DNA from: Alsobacter metallidurans
GTDB taxonomy: Bacteria > Pseudomonadota > Alphaproteobacteria > Rhizobiales > Beijerinckiaceae
DNA: 64,000 bases
Assembly (NCBI RefSeq): GCF_014636935.1
Contig: NZ_BMES01000001.1
Coordinates: 535,373-599,372, forward strand
Direction of reading: 5' to 3'
Position numbers and translations under genes: made by a program
Shown: one piece after another, positions 24,872 to 33,718 of the stretch
Layout of the letters: each line of letters begins with the position of its first letter
Position numbering within the stretch: position 1 is the first letter of the stretch
The notes under the pieces: model-generated
Seen by the model: only the letters and a program-made list of their open reading frames with translations
The model's database searches: none
What the model was told of the DNA's origin: nothing

Positions 24872-26053
24872 TCAGTCCAGCGTCTGGCGGAAGCGCACCA
24901 CCGCGACCGCCATAGCGGCCAGCGTGAAGGCCGCGATGGCGGCGATGTCGGACTGGAGGTCGCCCGCCCCCGCGCCCTTCAGCATGATCCCGCGCACGAT
25001 GCGCAGGTAATGCGTGAGCGGGATCACCTCGCCGATCCACTGCGCCCAGGTCGGCATGCCGCGAAACGGGAACATGAACCCCGACAGCAGGATGTTCGGC
25101 ATGAAAAAGAAGAACGACATCTGCATGGCCTGCAGCTGCGTGGTCGCAACCGTCGAGAACGTGTAGCCGACCGACAGCATGGCGACGATGAACAGCATCG
25201 TCAGGCCGACCAGCAGGCCGAGATCGCCCACGATCGGCACGCCGAACAGCGCGCGGCCCATGACGAGGATCACCACCATCTGGACGCCGCCCACCAGAGC
25301 GTAGGGGGCGATCTTGCCGAGCATGATCTCGGTGGGGCGAATTGGCATGGCGAGCAGGCTCTCCATGGTGCCGCGCTCCACCTCCCGCGTCACCGACAGC
25401 GCGGTGAAGATCAGCATCGTGAGCGTCAGGATGACGCCCATGAGGCCCGGCACGATGTTGAGCTGCGTCTCCCCGGTGGGATTGTAGCGCCGGTGCACGC
25501 GCAGTTCGAACGGGGCCCGATTCTGGGCGAGGCTGGCGGCCGGCCCGACGAGCTCGCGCGAGAACACGCCGGACGAAAGGCCCTGCAACGCCGCCACTGC
25601 GCCGCCCGTCGCCACCGGATCGGTGGCGTCCGCGATCACCAGCAGGGCAGGGCGTTCGCCCCGGATCAGGTCGCGGCCGAAATGGGCCGGGATCTGCACC
25701 GCGAATTGCACGCGGCCCGACAAGAGCAGGCTGTCGATCTCGGCTTCGCTGTGCGCCAGCGCGACCATGCGGAAATAGTCGCTGGCCCGCATGGCCGACA
25801 CCATCGAGCGCGAGAACGCCGAGTCGTCCTGCGACAGCACGGCGGTCGGCAGGTGCTTGGGGTCGGTGTTGATGGCGTAGCCGAACAGCAGCAGCTGGAA
25901 GATCGGGATCATGATCATGGTCGCGAAGGTGATCCTGTCCCGACGCAGCTGGATCAGTTCCTTCACGAACACGGCGCGCCAGCGGCCCAGCGCGGCGCGC
26001 CATCCGCGCCCCTGCGCGGCCGTTGCGGGAGGCCGGGGCGCGCCTGCGCTCAT
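24872..26053 (-). CDS. ABC-2 type export permease (YbhR/YbhS-like)
   Basis: Membrane subunit of an ABC exporter, 393 aa. It has an N-terminal helix (TFATMIMIPIFQLLLFGYAI), a large extracytoplasmic domain at about 60-185, then five helices (LMGVILTLTMLIFTALSVTR; LFIVAMLSVGYTFSTVA; MSFFFFMPNILLSGFMFPF). EVERGTMESLLAMPIRPTEI is the ABC-2 motif contacting the ATPase. It overlaps the ATPase gene by 4 nt (ATGA). E. coli uses a YbhS/YbhR pair; only one permease gene is present here, so a homodimer is likely. Confidence 0.94.
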   Translation of the reverse strand: MSAGAPRPPATAAQGRGWRAALGRWRAVFVKELIQLRRDRITFATMIMIPIFQLLLFGYAINTDPKHLPTAVLSQDDSAFSRSMVSAMRASDYFRMVALAHSEAEIDSLLLSGRVQFAVQIPAHFGRDLIRGERPALLVIADATDPVATGGAVAALQGLSSGVFSRELVGPAASLAQNRAPFELRVHRRYNPTGETQLNIVPGLMGVILTLTMLIFTALSVTREVERGTMESLLAMPIRPTEIMLGKIAPYALVGGVQMVVILVMGRALFGVPIVGDLGLLVGLTMLFIVAMLSVGYTFSTVATTQLQAMQMSFFFFMPNILLSGFMFPFRGMPTWAQWIGEVIPLTHYLRIVRGIMLKGAGAGDLQSDIAAIAAFTLAAMAVAVVRFRQTLD

Positions 26054-26982
26054 GCGAAGTTATCCTTGGCGCGGCCCATCAGGTCGATGAACACGTCTTC
26101 GAGCGTCGGCGCGTCGCGCCGCCACTGCGCCCTCGGCTCCTGCCGGAAGGGCGCGATGGCGGCCTCCAGCCGGGCGGCGTCGCGGCCCGCCACGTGAAGC
26201 GCCGCCCCAAAGGTCGCCACCATGTCGACGCCGTCGGCAGCTTTCAGGCGCGCCGCCAGCCCGGCGACGTCCGGGGCCGTCACCGTCCATGTGGAAAGGT
26301 GCGCCCCCGCGATCACGTCCCGGACGGTCCCGTGCGCGAGCAGCTCGCCATACGCGATATAGGCGATCTCGTGGCAGCGCTCGGCCTCGTCCATGTAGTG
26401 GGTGGAGACCAGCACGGTCAGTCCCTCATGGGCCAGCGCATGGATCTCGTCCCAGAAATCGCGCCGCGCCTTGGGGTCGACGCCTGCTGTGGGCTCGTCG
26501 AGCAGCAGCAGCTCCGGGTTGGGCAGGATGCAGGCCCCCAGCGCGAGGCGCTGCTTCCACCCGCCCGAGAGTTCGCCGGCGAGCTGGTCCGCCCGCGCGC
26601 TGAGGCCCAAACGCTCGATGGCGTCGCGCGCCGCCTGCCGCGGGTCCGGCAGGCCGTAGACCCGGGCAACGAACTCGAGGTTCTCGCGGATGGAGAGGTC
26701 GGCGTAGAGCGAGAAGCGCTGCGTCATGTAGCCGACATGGCGCTTGATCTCGGGCGCCTGCGTGAGGATGTCGAAGCCCAGGCACGTCCCGCGCCCGCTG
26801 TCGGGCGTCAGCAATCCGCAGAGCATCCGGATCGTGGTGGTCTTGCCGCTGCCGTTTGGTCCAAGGAAACCGTAGATCAGCCCGCGCCGCACCTGCATGG
26901 AGAGGTCGCGCACCACCGTCCGCGCCCCGAAGCGCTTGCTCAGTCCGTGCACGTCGATGACGATCTCGGGCGCGTTCGCCAT
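26050..26982 (-). CDS. ABC exporter ATPase (YbhF-like)
   Basis: ATP-binding subunit, 310 aa. Walker A GPNGSGKTTTIRML near residue 40, signature GELSGGWKQRLALG, Walker B ELLLLDEPTAGVD and the switch His in VLVSTHYMDEAERC are all intact. It is a single ATPase module, unlike the double module of E. coli YbhF. It is separated from the HlyD gene by one base and overlaps the permease, so the three subunits are translationally coupled. Confidence 0.95.
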   Translation of the reverse strand: MANAPEIVIDVHGLSKRFGARTVVRDLSMQVRRGLIYGFLGPNGSGKTTTIRMLCGLLTPDSGRGTCLGFDILTQAPEIKRHVGYMTQRFSLYADLSIRENLEFVARVYGLPDPRQAARDAIERLGLSARADQLAGELSGGWKQRLALGACILPNPELLLLDEPTAGVDPKARRDFWDEIHALAHEGLTVLVSTHYMDEAERCHEIAYIAYGELLAHGTVRDVIAGAHLSTWTVTAPDVAGLAARLKAADGVDMVATFGAALHVAGRDAARLEAAIAPFRQEPRAQWRRDAPTLEDVFIDLMGRAKDNFA

Positions 26983-26983
26983 G

Positions 26984-27970
26984 TCAGGGCCTCGCCTCGG
27001 CGGGCTCCACCGACACGGGCAGCCCGAGCGGCAGCTTCAGGCCCTCGCCGGCGAGGCGCGCCTCGGCGCGAAACACCAGCTTGCCGCGCTCCTGCTCGCT
27101 GAAGATCACCGGCGGCGTGTACTCGGCCTCGCGCGACAAGAACGACAGCGTGGCGGTCAGCCCCTCCGGGCAGCTGTCGCAGCCCACATGGACGGTCTGG
27201 CCCAGCGACAGCCGCGAGAGCGCCGGCTCGGGCACATAGAACCGCACCTTGAGATTGGCGGGCGGCAGGAGAGACAGCACAGGCTGGCCGGGGTTCACGA
27301 CCTCGCCGGCCCGAAAGAACACGTCCTGCACCCGTCCCGCCGCAGGCGACGCGACCCGCCGCTTGGCGACGCGGGCCTCGGCCTGCCGCACGGCGGCCTC
27401 GGCGGCCCGCACGAAGGCCTCCGCCCCCGCGATGTCGCCGGTTCGGGCCGAAAGCTGCGCGGCCAGGATTTGCCGCTGCGCCTCTTCGAGCGCCGCCTTG
27501 TCGCGCTCGAAGGTCGACTCGGCCTGGTCGAGCCGCGCCTTGGCGGAGATGCCGCGGCCGTAAAGGGCCTGCTGGCGCTCGAACTCGCTGCGGGAGAGGT
27601 CCAGCGTCGCGCGGGCGCGCTCCTCCTGCGCTCGCAGCACCGCCACCTGTTCAGGCCGCTGCAGGGCGGCCTGCAGGTTCTCCAGCTGCGCCCGCGCCTG
27701 CAGCGCGCGGGCCTGCGCCTCGGCGAGCTGCGCGTCCTGCGACGAGGCTTCCAGCGCGAAAATCGGCTGGCCTTGGGCGACTTCGTCGCCGGCCTCCACC
27801 TTCAGGGTCTCGATGCGGCCCCCTTCCTCGGCGGCCAGGTAGACGAGCTGGCCTTCCACATAGCCCTGCCAGCCGGCCGGCGCCTCGGGCTCGCGCGTGA
27901 GCGTCCAGTAAAGCCCGCCGGCCGCGGCGGCGGCGAGCGCGAAGGCTGCGAAGATCGGCGACGCTTTCAT
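26984..27970 (-). CDS. HlyD/YbhG family periplasmic adaptor
   Basis: Membrane-fusion subunit, 328 aa, anchored by an N-terminal helix (SPIFAAFALAAAAAGGLYW). A lipoyl motif split across the protein (GQLVYLAAEEGGRIETLKVE; RRVASPAAGRVQDVFFRAGE) flanks a long coiled coil at about 75-195 rich in E, A, Q and R. It forms the periplasmic part of a tripartite ABC exporter. It overlaps the tetR stop by 4 nt. The chaperone-like hairpin suggests coupling to an outer-membrane channel encoded elsewhere. Confidence 0.94.
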   Translation of the reverse strand: MKASPIFAAFALAAAAAGGLYWTLTREPEAPAGWQGYVEGQLVYLAAEEGGRIETLKVEAGDEVAQGQPIFALEASSQDAQLAEAQARALQARAQLENLQAALQRPEQVAVLRAQEERARATLDLSRSEFERQQALYGRGISAKARLDQAESTFERDKAALEEAQRQILAAQLSARTGDIAGAEAFVRAAEAAVRQAEARVAKRRVASPAAGRVQDVFFRAGEVVNPGQPVLSLLPPANLKVRFYVPEPALSRLSLGQTVHVGCDSCPEGLTATLSFLSREAEYTPPVIFSEQERGKLVFRAEARLAGEGLKLPLGLPVSVEPAEARP

Positions 27971-28608
27971 GCTCCGCCCCGCAGCCCGCGCATCAGCACG
28001 CCCACATGGGCGTCCAGCATGCCCTCCACATCGAGCGGCTCGATGCCGTCGAAGAAGCTCGTCCAGAGCAGCGCCACCAGCACGGGCGCGATCGCGAGAT
28101 GCGGGAAGCGCACCAGCGCGTCGGACCCGAACTCGCCGCGCGCAACGCCGCGCTCCGCCAAGGCGCGCAGCATCGCGAGCCCGGGCGTGATCACCTCTCG
28201 GTGGTAGAGCGCCGCGATCTCGGGAAACCGGCCGGCCTCGGCGATCACCAGCCGGGCGACCTCGCGGCGGCGCGTGCCGAGTATTTCGGCGCGGATGCGC
28301 CCGAAGATCAGGCGCAGCAACTCCGCGGTCGGCTTGTCCGATGCGAGCGCGGCCTGCCCGATGGCCGCGACCGGGCTGCCCACATTGGTGTGGATCAGGG
28401 CCTCCAGAAGCGCCTGCTTGGAGGCGAAGTAGAGATAGAGCGTGCCCTTCGCGACGCCGGCGCGCCCCGCTATGGCGTCCATGCGGGCGAGGGCGAAGCC
28501 TTTCTCGACGAACTCGTCGAGCGCGGCCGCCAGGATCGCGTCCCGCTTGGCCGGCGCGGCGTCGCCCGTGGGGGCAGGGGAGGGGGAACGTCGCGGCAAG
28601 CGAAGCAT
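27967..28608 (-). CDS. TetR family regulator of the HlyD/ABC export operon (CecR-like)
   Basis: A 213-aa repressor. The HTH is at about residues 20-65 (KRDAILAAALDEFVEKGFAL; RAGVAKGTLYLYFASKQALL). The C-terminal domain resembles the TetR_C subgroup found with ybhGFSR operons (EAGRFPEIAALYHREVITPG). It is first in its own operon, ahead of hlyD, ATPase and permease, so it represses itself together with the exporter. A perfect 8-8 palindrome lies 8 bases upstream of the ATG. Confidence 0.94.
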   Translation of the reverse strand: MLRLPRRSPSPAPTGDAAPAKRDAILAAALDEFVEKGFALARMDAIAGRAGVAKGTLYLYFASKQALLEALIHTNVGSPVAAIGQAALASDKPTAELLRLIFGRIRAEILGTRRREVARLVIAEAGRFPEIAALYHREVITPGLAMLRALAERGVARGEFGSDALVRFPHLAIAPVLVALLWTSFFDGIEPLDVEGMLDAHVGVLMRGLRGGA

Positions 28609-28615
28609 CCTGATA

Positions 28616-28661
28616 TGACTGACTGGTCAGTCACTATTGGCGCAACAACTGACGATTGCAA
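28616..28661 (-). promoter_or_regulatory. TetR operator and promoter of the export operon
   Basis: Inverted repeat TGACTGAC-TG-GTCAGTCA at 28616-28633, perfect in both arms. Leftward promoter by eye: TTGCAA (28661-28656), 17 bp, AATAGT (28638-28633). The operator begins at the -10 box and covers the likely transcription start, a classic autorepression layout. Confidence 0.75.
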
Positions 28662-28696
28662 GTTTTGGTGTTAGCGCTCGAAGCGGGCATCGCGGA

Positions 28697-28729
28697 AAAG
28701 CAGCATGCCCGGGGAGCGCCCGGGCATGC
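28697..28729 (-). terminator. Intrinsic terminator after the chemoreceptor gene
   Basis: GCATGCCCGGG (28703-28713) and CCCGGGCATGC (28719-28729) form an 11-bp stem with a 5-base loop. On the minus strand it is followed by TGCTTTTCC. It lies 32 bases past the stop of the receptor gene. Confidence 0.7.
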
Positions 28730-28760
28730 ATGGTGTTCTCTGAATGGCGGCGGGAGGGTT

Positions 28761-31181
28761 CTAGAACTCGTCCCAACCGCCCGAGCGTCCGCCGCCGGCG
28801 GCCGCGCGCTTTGGCGCGGGAGCGACCTTCGTCTCGCGCGCAACGGTCCGCCCAGCCGGCGCTTTCGAGGCAGGCTTGGCCGTGAACGCCTGTGCGGCGA
28901 GGTCCCGCAGGCGCGCCGGCTCTGTGCGACGGTTCGCCTGGCCGCCGCCGCTGCGGGTCTGAAACCCGGCCACGAGGCTGTTCAGCCGGTCGATCTGGCC
29001 GGTCAGCGATCCCGCCGAGGCGGCGCTCTGCTCGGCGAGCGCGGCGTTCTGCTGGGTCATCTCGTCCATGTGGGCGACCGTCTGGCTCATTTCGTCGATG
29101 CCGTTGGCCTGCTCGCGCGCGGCCTCGGAGATCTCCGTCACGGTGGCGGCGACCTTGCGGGACGCGTCCACGATCTTGTCCAGCGCCTCGCCGGCGGACC
29201 TCACCAGCGCGACGCCCTGCGCGACTTCGGCCGTGGAGGAGTTGATCAGTCCCGTGATGTCCTTGGCCGCCTCGCTGGACCGCTGCGCCAGCGTGCGGAC
29301 CTCGGACGCCACCACCGCGAAGCCCTTGCCGGCCTCGCCGGCGCGGGCGGCTTCTACGGCGGCGTTCAGCGCCAGCAGGTTGGTCTGGAACGCGATGTCG
29401 TCGATCACCGACGTGATGTCGGTGATCTTCTGCGACGCGCTCTCGATGCGCGCCATCGCGTCCACGGCCCGCGCCACGATCGCACCGCCGTCGGTCGCCA
29501 CCGTCTGCGCCTGCTCGGCGATGCCGGCCGCCTGGGCGGACGCCGAGGCGCTGGCCTTCACGGACGCGGCCAGCTGCTCGGTGGTGGCCGCGGTTTCCTC
29601 CAGTGAGGAAGCCTGCTCCTCGGTGCGGCGAGACAGGTCGTCCGCGCCGGTGTTGATCTCGGTCGCGGCGGCCGAGACGTCCACCGTGGTGGTCTGGATG
29701 GTCGAGACCGTTTCGGAGAGCTTGGTCACGGTCTCGTTCACGGCCTCGCGCAGCTCGCCAAAGCGGCCCCGATAGGCCGTGTCGATCGTGCGGGTGAGGT
29801 CTCCGGCCGCCACGCTGCCGAGCACGGAGGCGAGTTCGCCCGTCGCCTGGTCCACCGCCACGTTGATGGCGTTGACGCCGTCCACGAGCTTTTGCAGGTC
29901 GCCGCCGGCGCTGGTGGCCGCGACGCGGCGGGTGAAGTCTCCGTCCGCCGCATAGGCCACAACCTGGCTGACATTCTCGACCACCTCGGCCATCACGCGG
30001 GCGGCTTCGGCCTGGCGTTGCTGGGCGGCGCGCTCCTCCTCCTCCATCAGGGCGGTGCGCTCCAGGCTCTCGCGATAGGCCAGCGCCGCCCGGGCGGCGG
30101 CTCCGACCTCGTCGCGACGCTCCGTGAACGGCACCTTCACGGCGACGTCGCCCTTCACGAGCTTCTCCAGCACCTCCGCGATGCGGCCGATCGGACGGGC
30201 CACGCCCAGCAGGGTCGCGGCCGCGCTGGCGATCAGCACCAGCAGCAGCACGCCCGAAAGCGCCAGCGCGATGATGTTGCTGCGCGAAAGCGCGTTGTCG
30301 AGCTGATCGGACACCAGCTTGTCGCGCGCCTCCGCGCGCTGGTGGATGGCCGTGAACAGGCCGGCGATCTGAGCCCGCAGGGGCGCGGCGCGCGTCGCCA
30401 CGATCTTGGCCTGCTCGTCACGCAACGCCATGCAGCGTTCCATGGTGGAGCGCAGGGTCGCGATCACGGGCGGCAGCTTTTCGAGGCTGGAGAGAAGGTT
30501 GGGGTCGCTCAGGAAGCTCTGGAGCCGCTCCAGGTCGCCACTCACGCGTTCAAACGACTTTTCGAGGCTGGCGCGCAGCGTTTCGTCGTTGGTAGCCTCG
30601 AAGCGCCACATCGCCACGCGCGCGGTTTTCACGGCGTCGCTGATCCGGCTGACGCCGACCTCCATGTCCTGGCGGGTCACCGGATCGGCCGTGAGCACGG
30701 CCGACAGGACGGTGCTGACCTGACGGTCCCACGCGCCCGCCGCGTCCATCTGCTTGTTGAGTTCGTCCAGCCGCTCGGCCTGCGCCTTGGCCATGTCCAA
30801 TACGGCCGCCAGATAGACTTCGAACGTGCTGCGCGTTTCCTTCAGCGCGGCGGCGTTCTCGGGCAAGGTCGCGAGCGAAAGCGCCTTGTCGAACGCCTTG
30901 GCGGCGCGGTCCTTGAGGGACGCCAGCGGCGCGGTGGTGGCGCTGAGTTGCGTGGGGTTGGTGGCGAGGCGAATGTCGCGGTTCAGGATCTGAACCTGCG
31001 CAAAGGCCGACTCGGCGTCGTTCACGACGTTGAGCAGCAACGCCGACTTCTCGGCCGTGGTGGACAGATCGTCGACCTGTTTCGCCGACCACTGCTGGTT
31101 TGCGGTGATCGCCAAGGCGAGCGTCACACCGAGTATAGCCTGGATGCCGAGTTTCTGGCCGATGCGTAGATTCTTGAACAT
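28761..31181 (-). CDS. Methyl-accepting chemotaxis protein with long helical periplasmic sensor
   Basis: Transmembrane chemoreceptor, 806 aa from [22 protein letters not shown]1 is at about 10-30. An all-helical periplasmic domain of about 270 residues follows, then TM2 ([20 protein letters not shown]), HAMP ([20 protein letters not shown]) and a second HAMP-like linker ([20 protein letters not shown]). The coiled-coil signalling domain has the hairpin tip [20 protein letters not shown] and [20 protein letters not shown]. It ends GGWDEF, a CheR/CheB-type docking pentapeptide. A variable A/K/P-rich linker precedes it. The ligand is unknown. Its signalling half is closely related to that of the receptor at 33719. 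Confidence 0.95.
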   Translation of the reverse strand: MFKNLRIGQKLGIQAILGVTLALAITANQQWSAKQVDDLSTTAEKSALLLNVVNDAESAFAQVQILNRDIRLATNPTQLSATTAPLASLKDRAAKAFDKALSLATLPENAAALKETRSTFEVYLAAVLDMAKAQAERLDELNKQMDAAGAWDRQVSTVLSAVLTADPVTRQDMEVGVSRISDAVKTARVAMWRFEATNDETLRASLEKSFERVSGDLERLQSFLSDPNLLSSLEKLPPVIATLRSTMERCMALRDEQAKIVATRAAPLRAQIAGLFTAIHQRAEARDKLVSDQLDNALSRSNIIALALSGVLLLVLIASAAATLLGVARPIGRIAEVLEKLVKGDVAVKVPFTERRDEVGAAARAALAYRESLERTALMEEEERAAQQRQAEAARVMAEVVENVSQVVAYAADGDFTRRVAATSAGGDLQKLVDGVNAINVAVDQATGELASVLGSVAAGDLTRTIDTAYRGRFGELREAVNETVTKLSETVSTIQTTTVDVSAAATEINTGADDLSRRTEEQASSLEETAATTEQLAASVKASASASAQAAGIAEQAQTVATDGGAIVARAVDAMARIESASQKITDITSVIDDIAFQTNLLALNAAVEAARAGEAGKGFAVVASEVRTLAQRSSEAAKDITGLINSSTAEVAQGVALVRSAGEALDKIVDASRKVAATVTEISEAAREQANGIDEMSQTVAHMDEMTQQNAALAEQSAASAGSLTGQIDRLNSLVAGFQTRSGGGQANRRTEPARLRDLAAQAFTAKPASKAPAGRTVARETKVAPAPKRAAAGGGRSGGWDEF

Positions 31182-31542
31182 TGTTGAGCCCCTCGCGACA
31201 CCGTCGCACGAGCCGTCCAGTTCCAACCGCTCCGGGTCGGCTTTTCGCTCTGATCTTGAACGGAAGCTGGACAGCCGGGGCAGGATTCGAGAACTGGTTG
31301 AATCAAAGATGAATCACGGTGCAGTTTGCGCAGATATTATGAAGTACCCGCGTTAGTACCTAAGTATAGATCAGTAGAGCGTGACGAGATTCGTGCTCGC
31401 GCTTGCGGCCCGGTAATCGCAGACTCAACCCCGGATTCCTAACGGCCCGCCGGCCGGGTTGCGCCGACGCGCAGCCTCGCCTAGACCGCACGCGATGGGG
31501 GCGGCCAAAAGGTCGGTCGCACCACGCTGTGGGACTTAGCCG
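31182..31542. other. Divergent intergenic region, no gene seen
   Basis: 361 bases between the leftward receptor and rightward serA. It includes an unusually AT-rich patch at about 31300-31375 (GATATTATGAAG; CCTAAGTATAGATCAG), suitable for promoters of either gene. I see no coding frame, strong palindrome or riboswitch-like fold that I can name. Confidence 0.4.
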
Positions 31543-32793
31543 ATGAGCGAGCGTCTTTCCCTGCCGAAGGACAAGATCCGCGTTCTCCTGCTGGAGGGCG
31601 TCAATGACAGTGCGGTCGAGCTCTTCGCGGCCGCCGGCTATTCCAACCTGACGCGCCTCGCCAAGGCGCTGGACGGCGATGCGCTGCGTGACGCGCTGAA
31701 AGGCGCGCACATTCTCGGCATCCGCTCGCGCACGCAGCTCACTGACCGCGTTTTCGAGGAAGCCGACAGGCTGGTGGCGGTGGGGTGCTTCAGCGTCGGC
31801 ACCAACCAGGTCGATCTCGACGCCGCGCGCCGGCGCGGCATTCCGGTGTTCAACGCGCCTTTCTCCAACACCCGCAGCGTCGCCGAACTCGTGATCGGCG
31901 AGATCGTGATGCTGCTGCGCCGCATCTTCCCGCGCTCCGTGCAGGCCCATGCGGGCGGCTGGGACAAGTCCGCCGCCGACAGCCTGGAAGTGCGTGGCAA
32001 GACGCTCGGCATCGTCGGCTACGGCAATATCGGCAGCCAGCTCTCAACGCTCGCCGAAGCCATGGGCATGCGGGTGATCTATTTCGATCTCACCGACAAG
32101 CTCCGCCACGGCAACACCGAGCCGGTGGAAAGTCTCCACGCGCTGCTGGCCGCCAGCGACGTGGTGAGCCTGCATGTCCCGGAAACGCCCGGCACGGCCG
32201 GCATGATCGGCGCCGACGAGCTGGCCCGCATGCGCAAGGGCGCATACCTCATCAACAACAGCCGCGGCACCGTGGTGGACCTCGACGCGCTCGCGGCCGC
32301 GCTCCGCTCCGGCCACCTGCGCGGCGCGGCCGTGGACGTGTTCCCGGTGGAGCCCTCCTCCAACGCCGAGCGCTTCGTGAGCCCGCTGCAGGGGCTCGAG
32401 AACGTCATCCTGACGCCGCATGTGGGCGGCTCCACCGAGGAGGCGCAGGAGCGCATCGGTGGCGAGGTGGCGCGCAAGCTGATCGACTACAGCGATGTCG
32501 GCTCCACGCTGGGCGCGGTGAACTTTCCGCAGGTGCAACTGCCGCCGCGCCCCTCTGGCGTCCGCTTCATCCAGGTCCAGCGCAACATGCCCGGCATGCT
32601 GGGCCGGCTGGCCTCGGTGTTCGCCAAGCGCGGCATCAACATCGCGGCGCAATACTACCAGACCGACGGCGAACTCGGTTACGTCGTCCTCGACGCCGAC
32701 GGCGACAACTTCGATGCGCGCGACGTGGTGCACGAGCTGCGGGGGCTTCCCGGCAACGTCCGGGCGCGCATCCTCAACCGCGCCGAGGATTGA
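31543..32793 (+). CDS. serA: D-3-phosphoglycerate dehydrogenase
   Basis: First step of serine synthesis: NAD-linked oxidation of 3-phosphoglycerate. It is 416 aa, the length of the E. coli-type enzyme with one C-terminal ACT domain. The substrate half opens PKDKIRVLLLEGVNDSAVEL. The Rossmann motif is GIVGYGNIGSQLSTLAEAMG, the catalytic Arg is in LINNSRGTVVDLDAL, and the catalytic His in VILTPHVGGSTEEAQ. The ACT domain from about residue 340 (IQVQRNMPGMLGRLASVFAK) suggests feedback by serine. It is monocistronic or followed by the small gene at 32983. Confidence 0.96.
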   Translation: MSERLSLPKDKIRVLLLEGVNDSAVELFAAAGYSNLTRLAKALDGDALRDALKGAHILGIRSRTQLTDRVFEEADRLVAVGCFSVGTNQVDLDAARRRGIPVFNAPFSNTRSVAELVIGEIVMLLRRIFPRSVQAHAGGWDKSAADSLEVRGKTLGIVGYGNIGSQLSTLAEAMGMRVIYFDLTDKLRHGNTEPVESLHALLAASDVVSLHVPETPGTAGMIGADELARMRKGAYLINNSRGTVVDLDALAAALRSGHLRGAAVDVFPVEPSSNAERFVSPLQGLENVILTPHVGGSTEEAQERIGGEVARKLIDYSDVGSTLGAVNFPQVQLPPRPSGVRFIQVQRNMPGMLGRLASVFAKRGINIAAQYYQTDGELGYVVLDADGDNFDARDVVHELRGLPGNVRARILNRAED

Positions 32794-32982
32794 TCCCGCG
32801 CCCCTGTTGCACGGTTGATAGCGTGCACAACGACCCTTCGACGCTTCGAGGCCCTTGCGCGCCGAAGCGGCTGCTGGCTTGATCTTCGCCACGACGAACA
32901 ACCCAAGGTTGAGTCGAGGTCCGGGGGCGATCGGTCGCATGCGCGACGGGTCGGGGCCGAGCAAAAAACAGGGGAGGGGCCG

Positions 32983-33126
32983 GTGCGCATCGCACACGGA
33001 TTTCGCGAACAGCCTTTGCGGGCATGGGCGCATTCGCAGGCGGGACATCGAACCGCCATCACGAGGCTGGCCGCGCTGAGCGCCGCCGGGCTTGCGGCCT
33101 TTCTGGCCGTTCTGCTGACGCGCTGA
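32983..33126 (+). CDS. Small single-pass membrane protein (47 aa)
   Basis: GTG 32983 lies behind a strong GGGGAGGGG ribosome site. The product is VRIAHGFREQPLRAWAHSQA, then GHRTAITRLAALSAAGLAAF and LAVLLTR. This is a basic N-terminus and one hydrophobic helix of about 18 residues at the C-terminal end. A near-perfect terminator hairpin begins five bases after the stop. Function unknown. It lies 190 nt past serA and may have its own promoter. Confidence 0.55.
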   Translation: MRIAHGFREQPLRAWAHSQAGHRTAITRLAALSAAGLAAFLAVLLTR

Positions 33127-33130
33127 AACG

Positions 33131-33172
33131 AAAAACCCGCGCCCGGGCGAAAACGCCTGGACGCGGGTTTTT
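33131..33172. terminator. Bidirectional intrinsic terminator
   Basis: AAAAACCCGCGCCCGGGCG (33131-33149), AAAA loop, CGCCTGGACGCGGGTTTTT (33154-33172): 19-base arms with two G-T/mismatch positions. It has a T run rightward and, on the other strand, leftward. It separates the small rightward gene from the leftward BA14K-like gene. Confidence 0.92.
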
Positions 33173-33190
33173 CCTGGGTTCGCTCAGGCC

Positions 33191-33583
33191 TTACTGGCAG
33201 AGATGCCGCAGGCCGTCCTCGCCCACGAAGGTGCCGGAAGCGGCGTCGAAGGTCGGGTAGAGCTTGGCGCACTGCGCCCACTTCCACTCCATCGAGGCCG
33301 CCATCGGAGCCGAGGTCGTCGGCGACGTGCGCATGATCGTGCCGGTTTCGAAGCCCTCATAGGCGCGCGGCCTGTTGGAGTCGAAACGCTGCGGGGTGCC
33401 AGCGCCGCCCGCGACGCCGCCCGCCGACATGCCGCCCGCGCGGCCGCCCGAATAGGCCGTGTTGTTGGGCACGCCGCCGCCCGCGCCGGAGCCGAGCTGC
33501 GGGTAGGCCTGCGCCATCGCGAGGCCGGTGGAGAGCGCGAGGGCGCCGAGGGCCAAAACGCCCGTCCTGATCGAATTCGTCAT
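33191..33583 (-). CDS. Exported BA14K-like protein
   Basis: A 130-aa periplasmic or surface protein. The signal peptide is MTNSIRTGVLALGALALSTG with AMA-Q as the likely cleavage site. A Gly/Ala/Ser-rich flexible region (about 30-70) leads to the C-terminal motif WAQCAKLYPTFDAASGTFVG and EDGLRHLCQ. That matches the short repeat of the Brucella BA14K family (C-x-x-x-Y-x-x-F-D-x-x-S-G-T-F/Y-x-G-x-D-G-x-R-x-x-C), with two Cys able to form a disulfide. The Brucella protein is an immunoreactive, lectin-like surface protein; that role is not shown here. Confidence 0.8.
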   Translation of the reverse strand: MTNSIRTGVLALGALALSTGLAMAQAYPQLGSGAGGGVPNNTAYSGGRAGGMSAGGVAGGAGTPQRFDSNRPRAYEGFETGTIMRTSPTTSAPMAASMEWKWAQCAKLYPTFDAASGTFVGEDGLRHLCQ

Positions 33584-33718
33584 GAATGAACTCCGCTGGG
33601 GGGCCCGGGAAGATGGCCCGGGTTCGGCATCCCAACGTGCGAAAACCGCATCGGTTCGCGCTTGCCGATCACGGGAGCGCGAACCCTTTGTATCAAGCTG
33701 AGGCTTGACTTGCGCCCG

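Noticed and set aside
31182..31542. Riboswitch upstream of serA
   Set aside because: No conserved aptamer-like pattern or terminator/antiterminator pair could be seen; the region only looks AT-rich and promoter-like.
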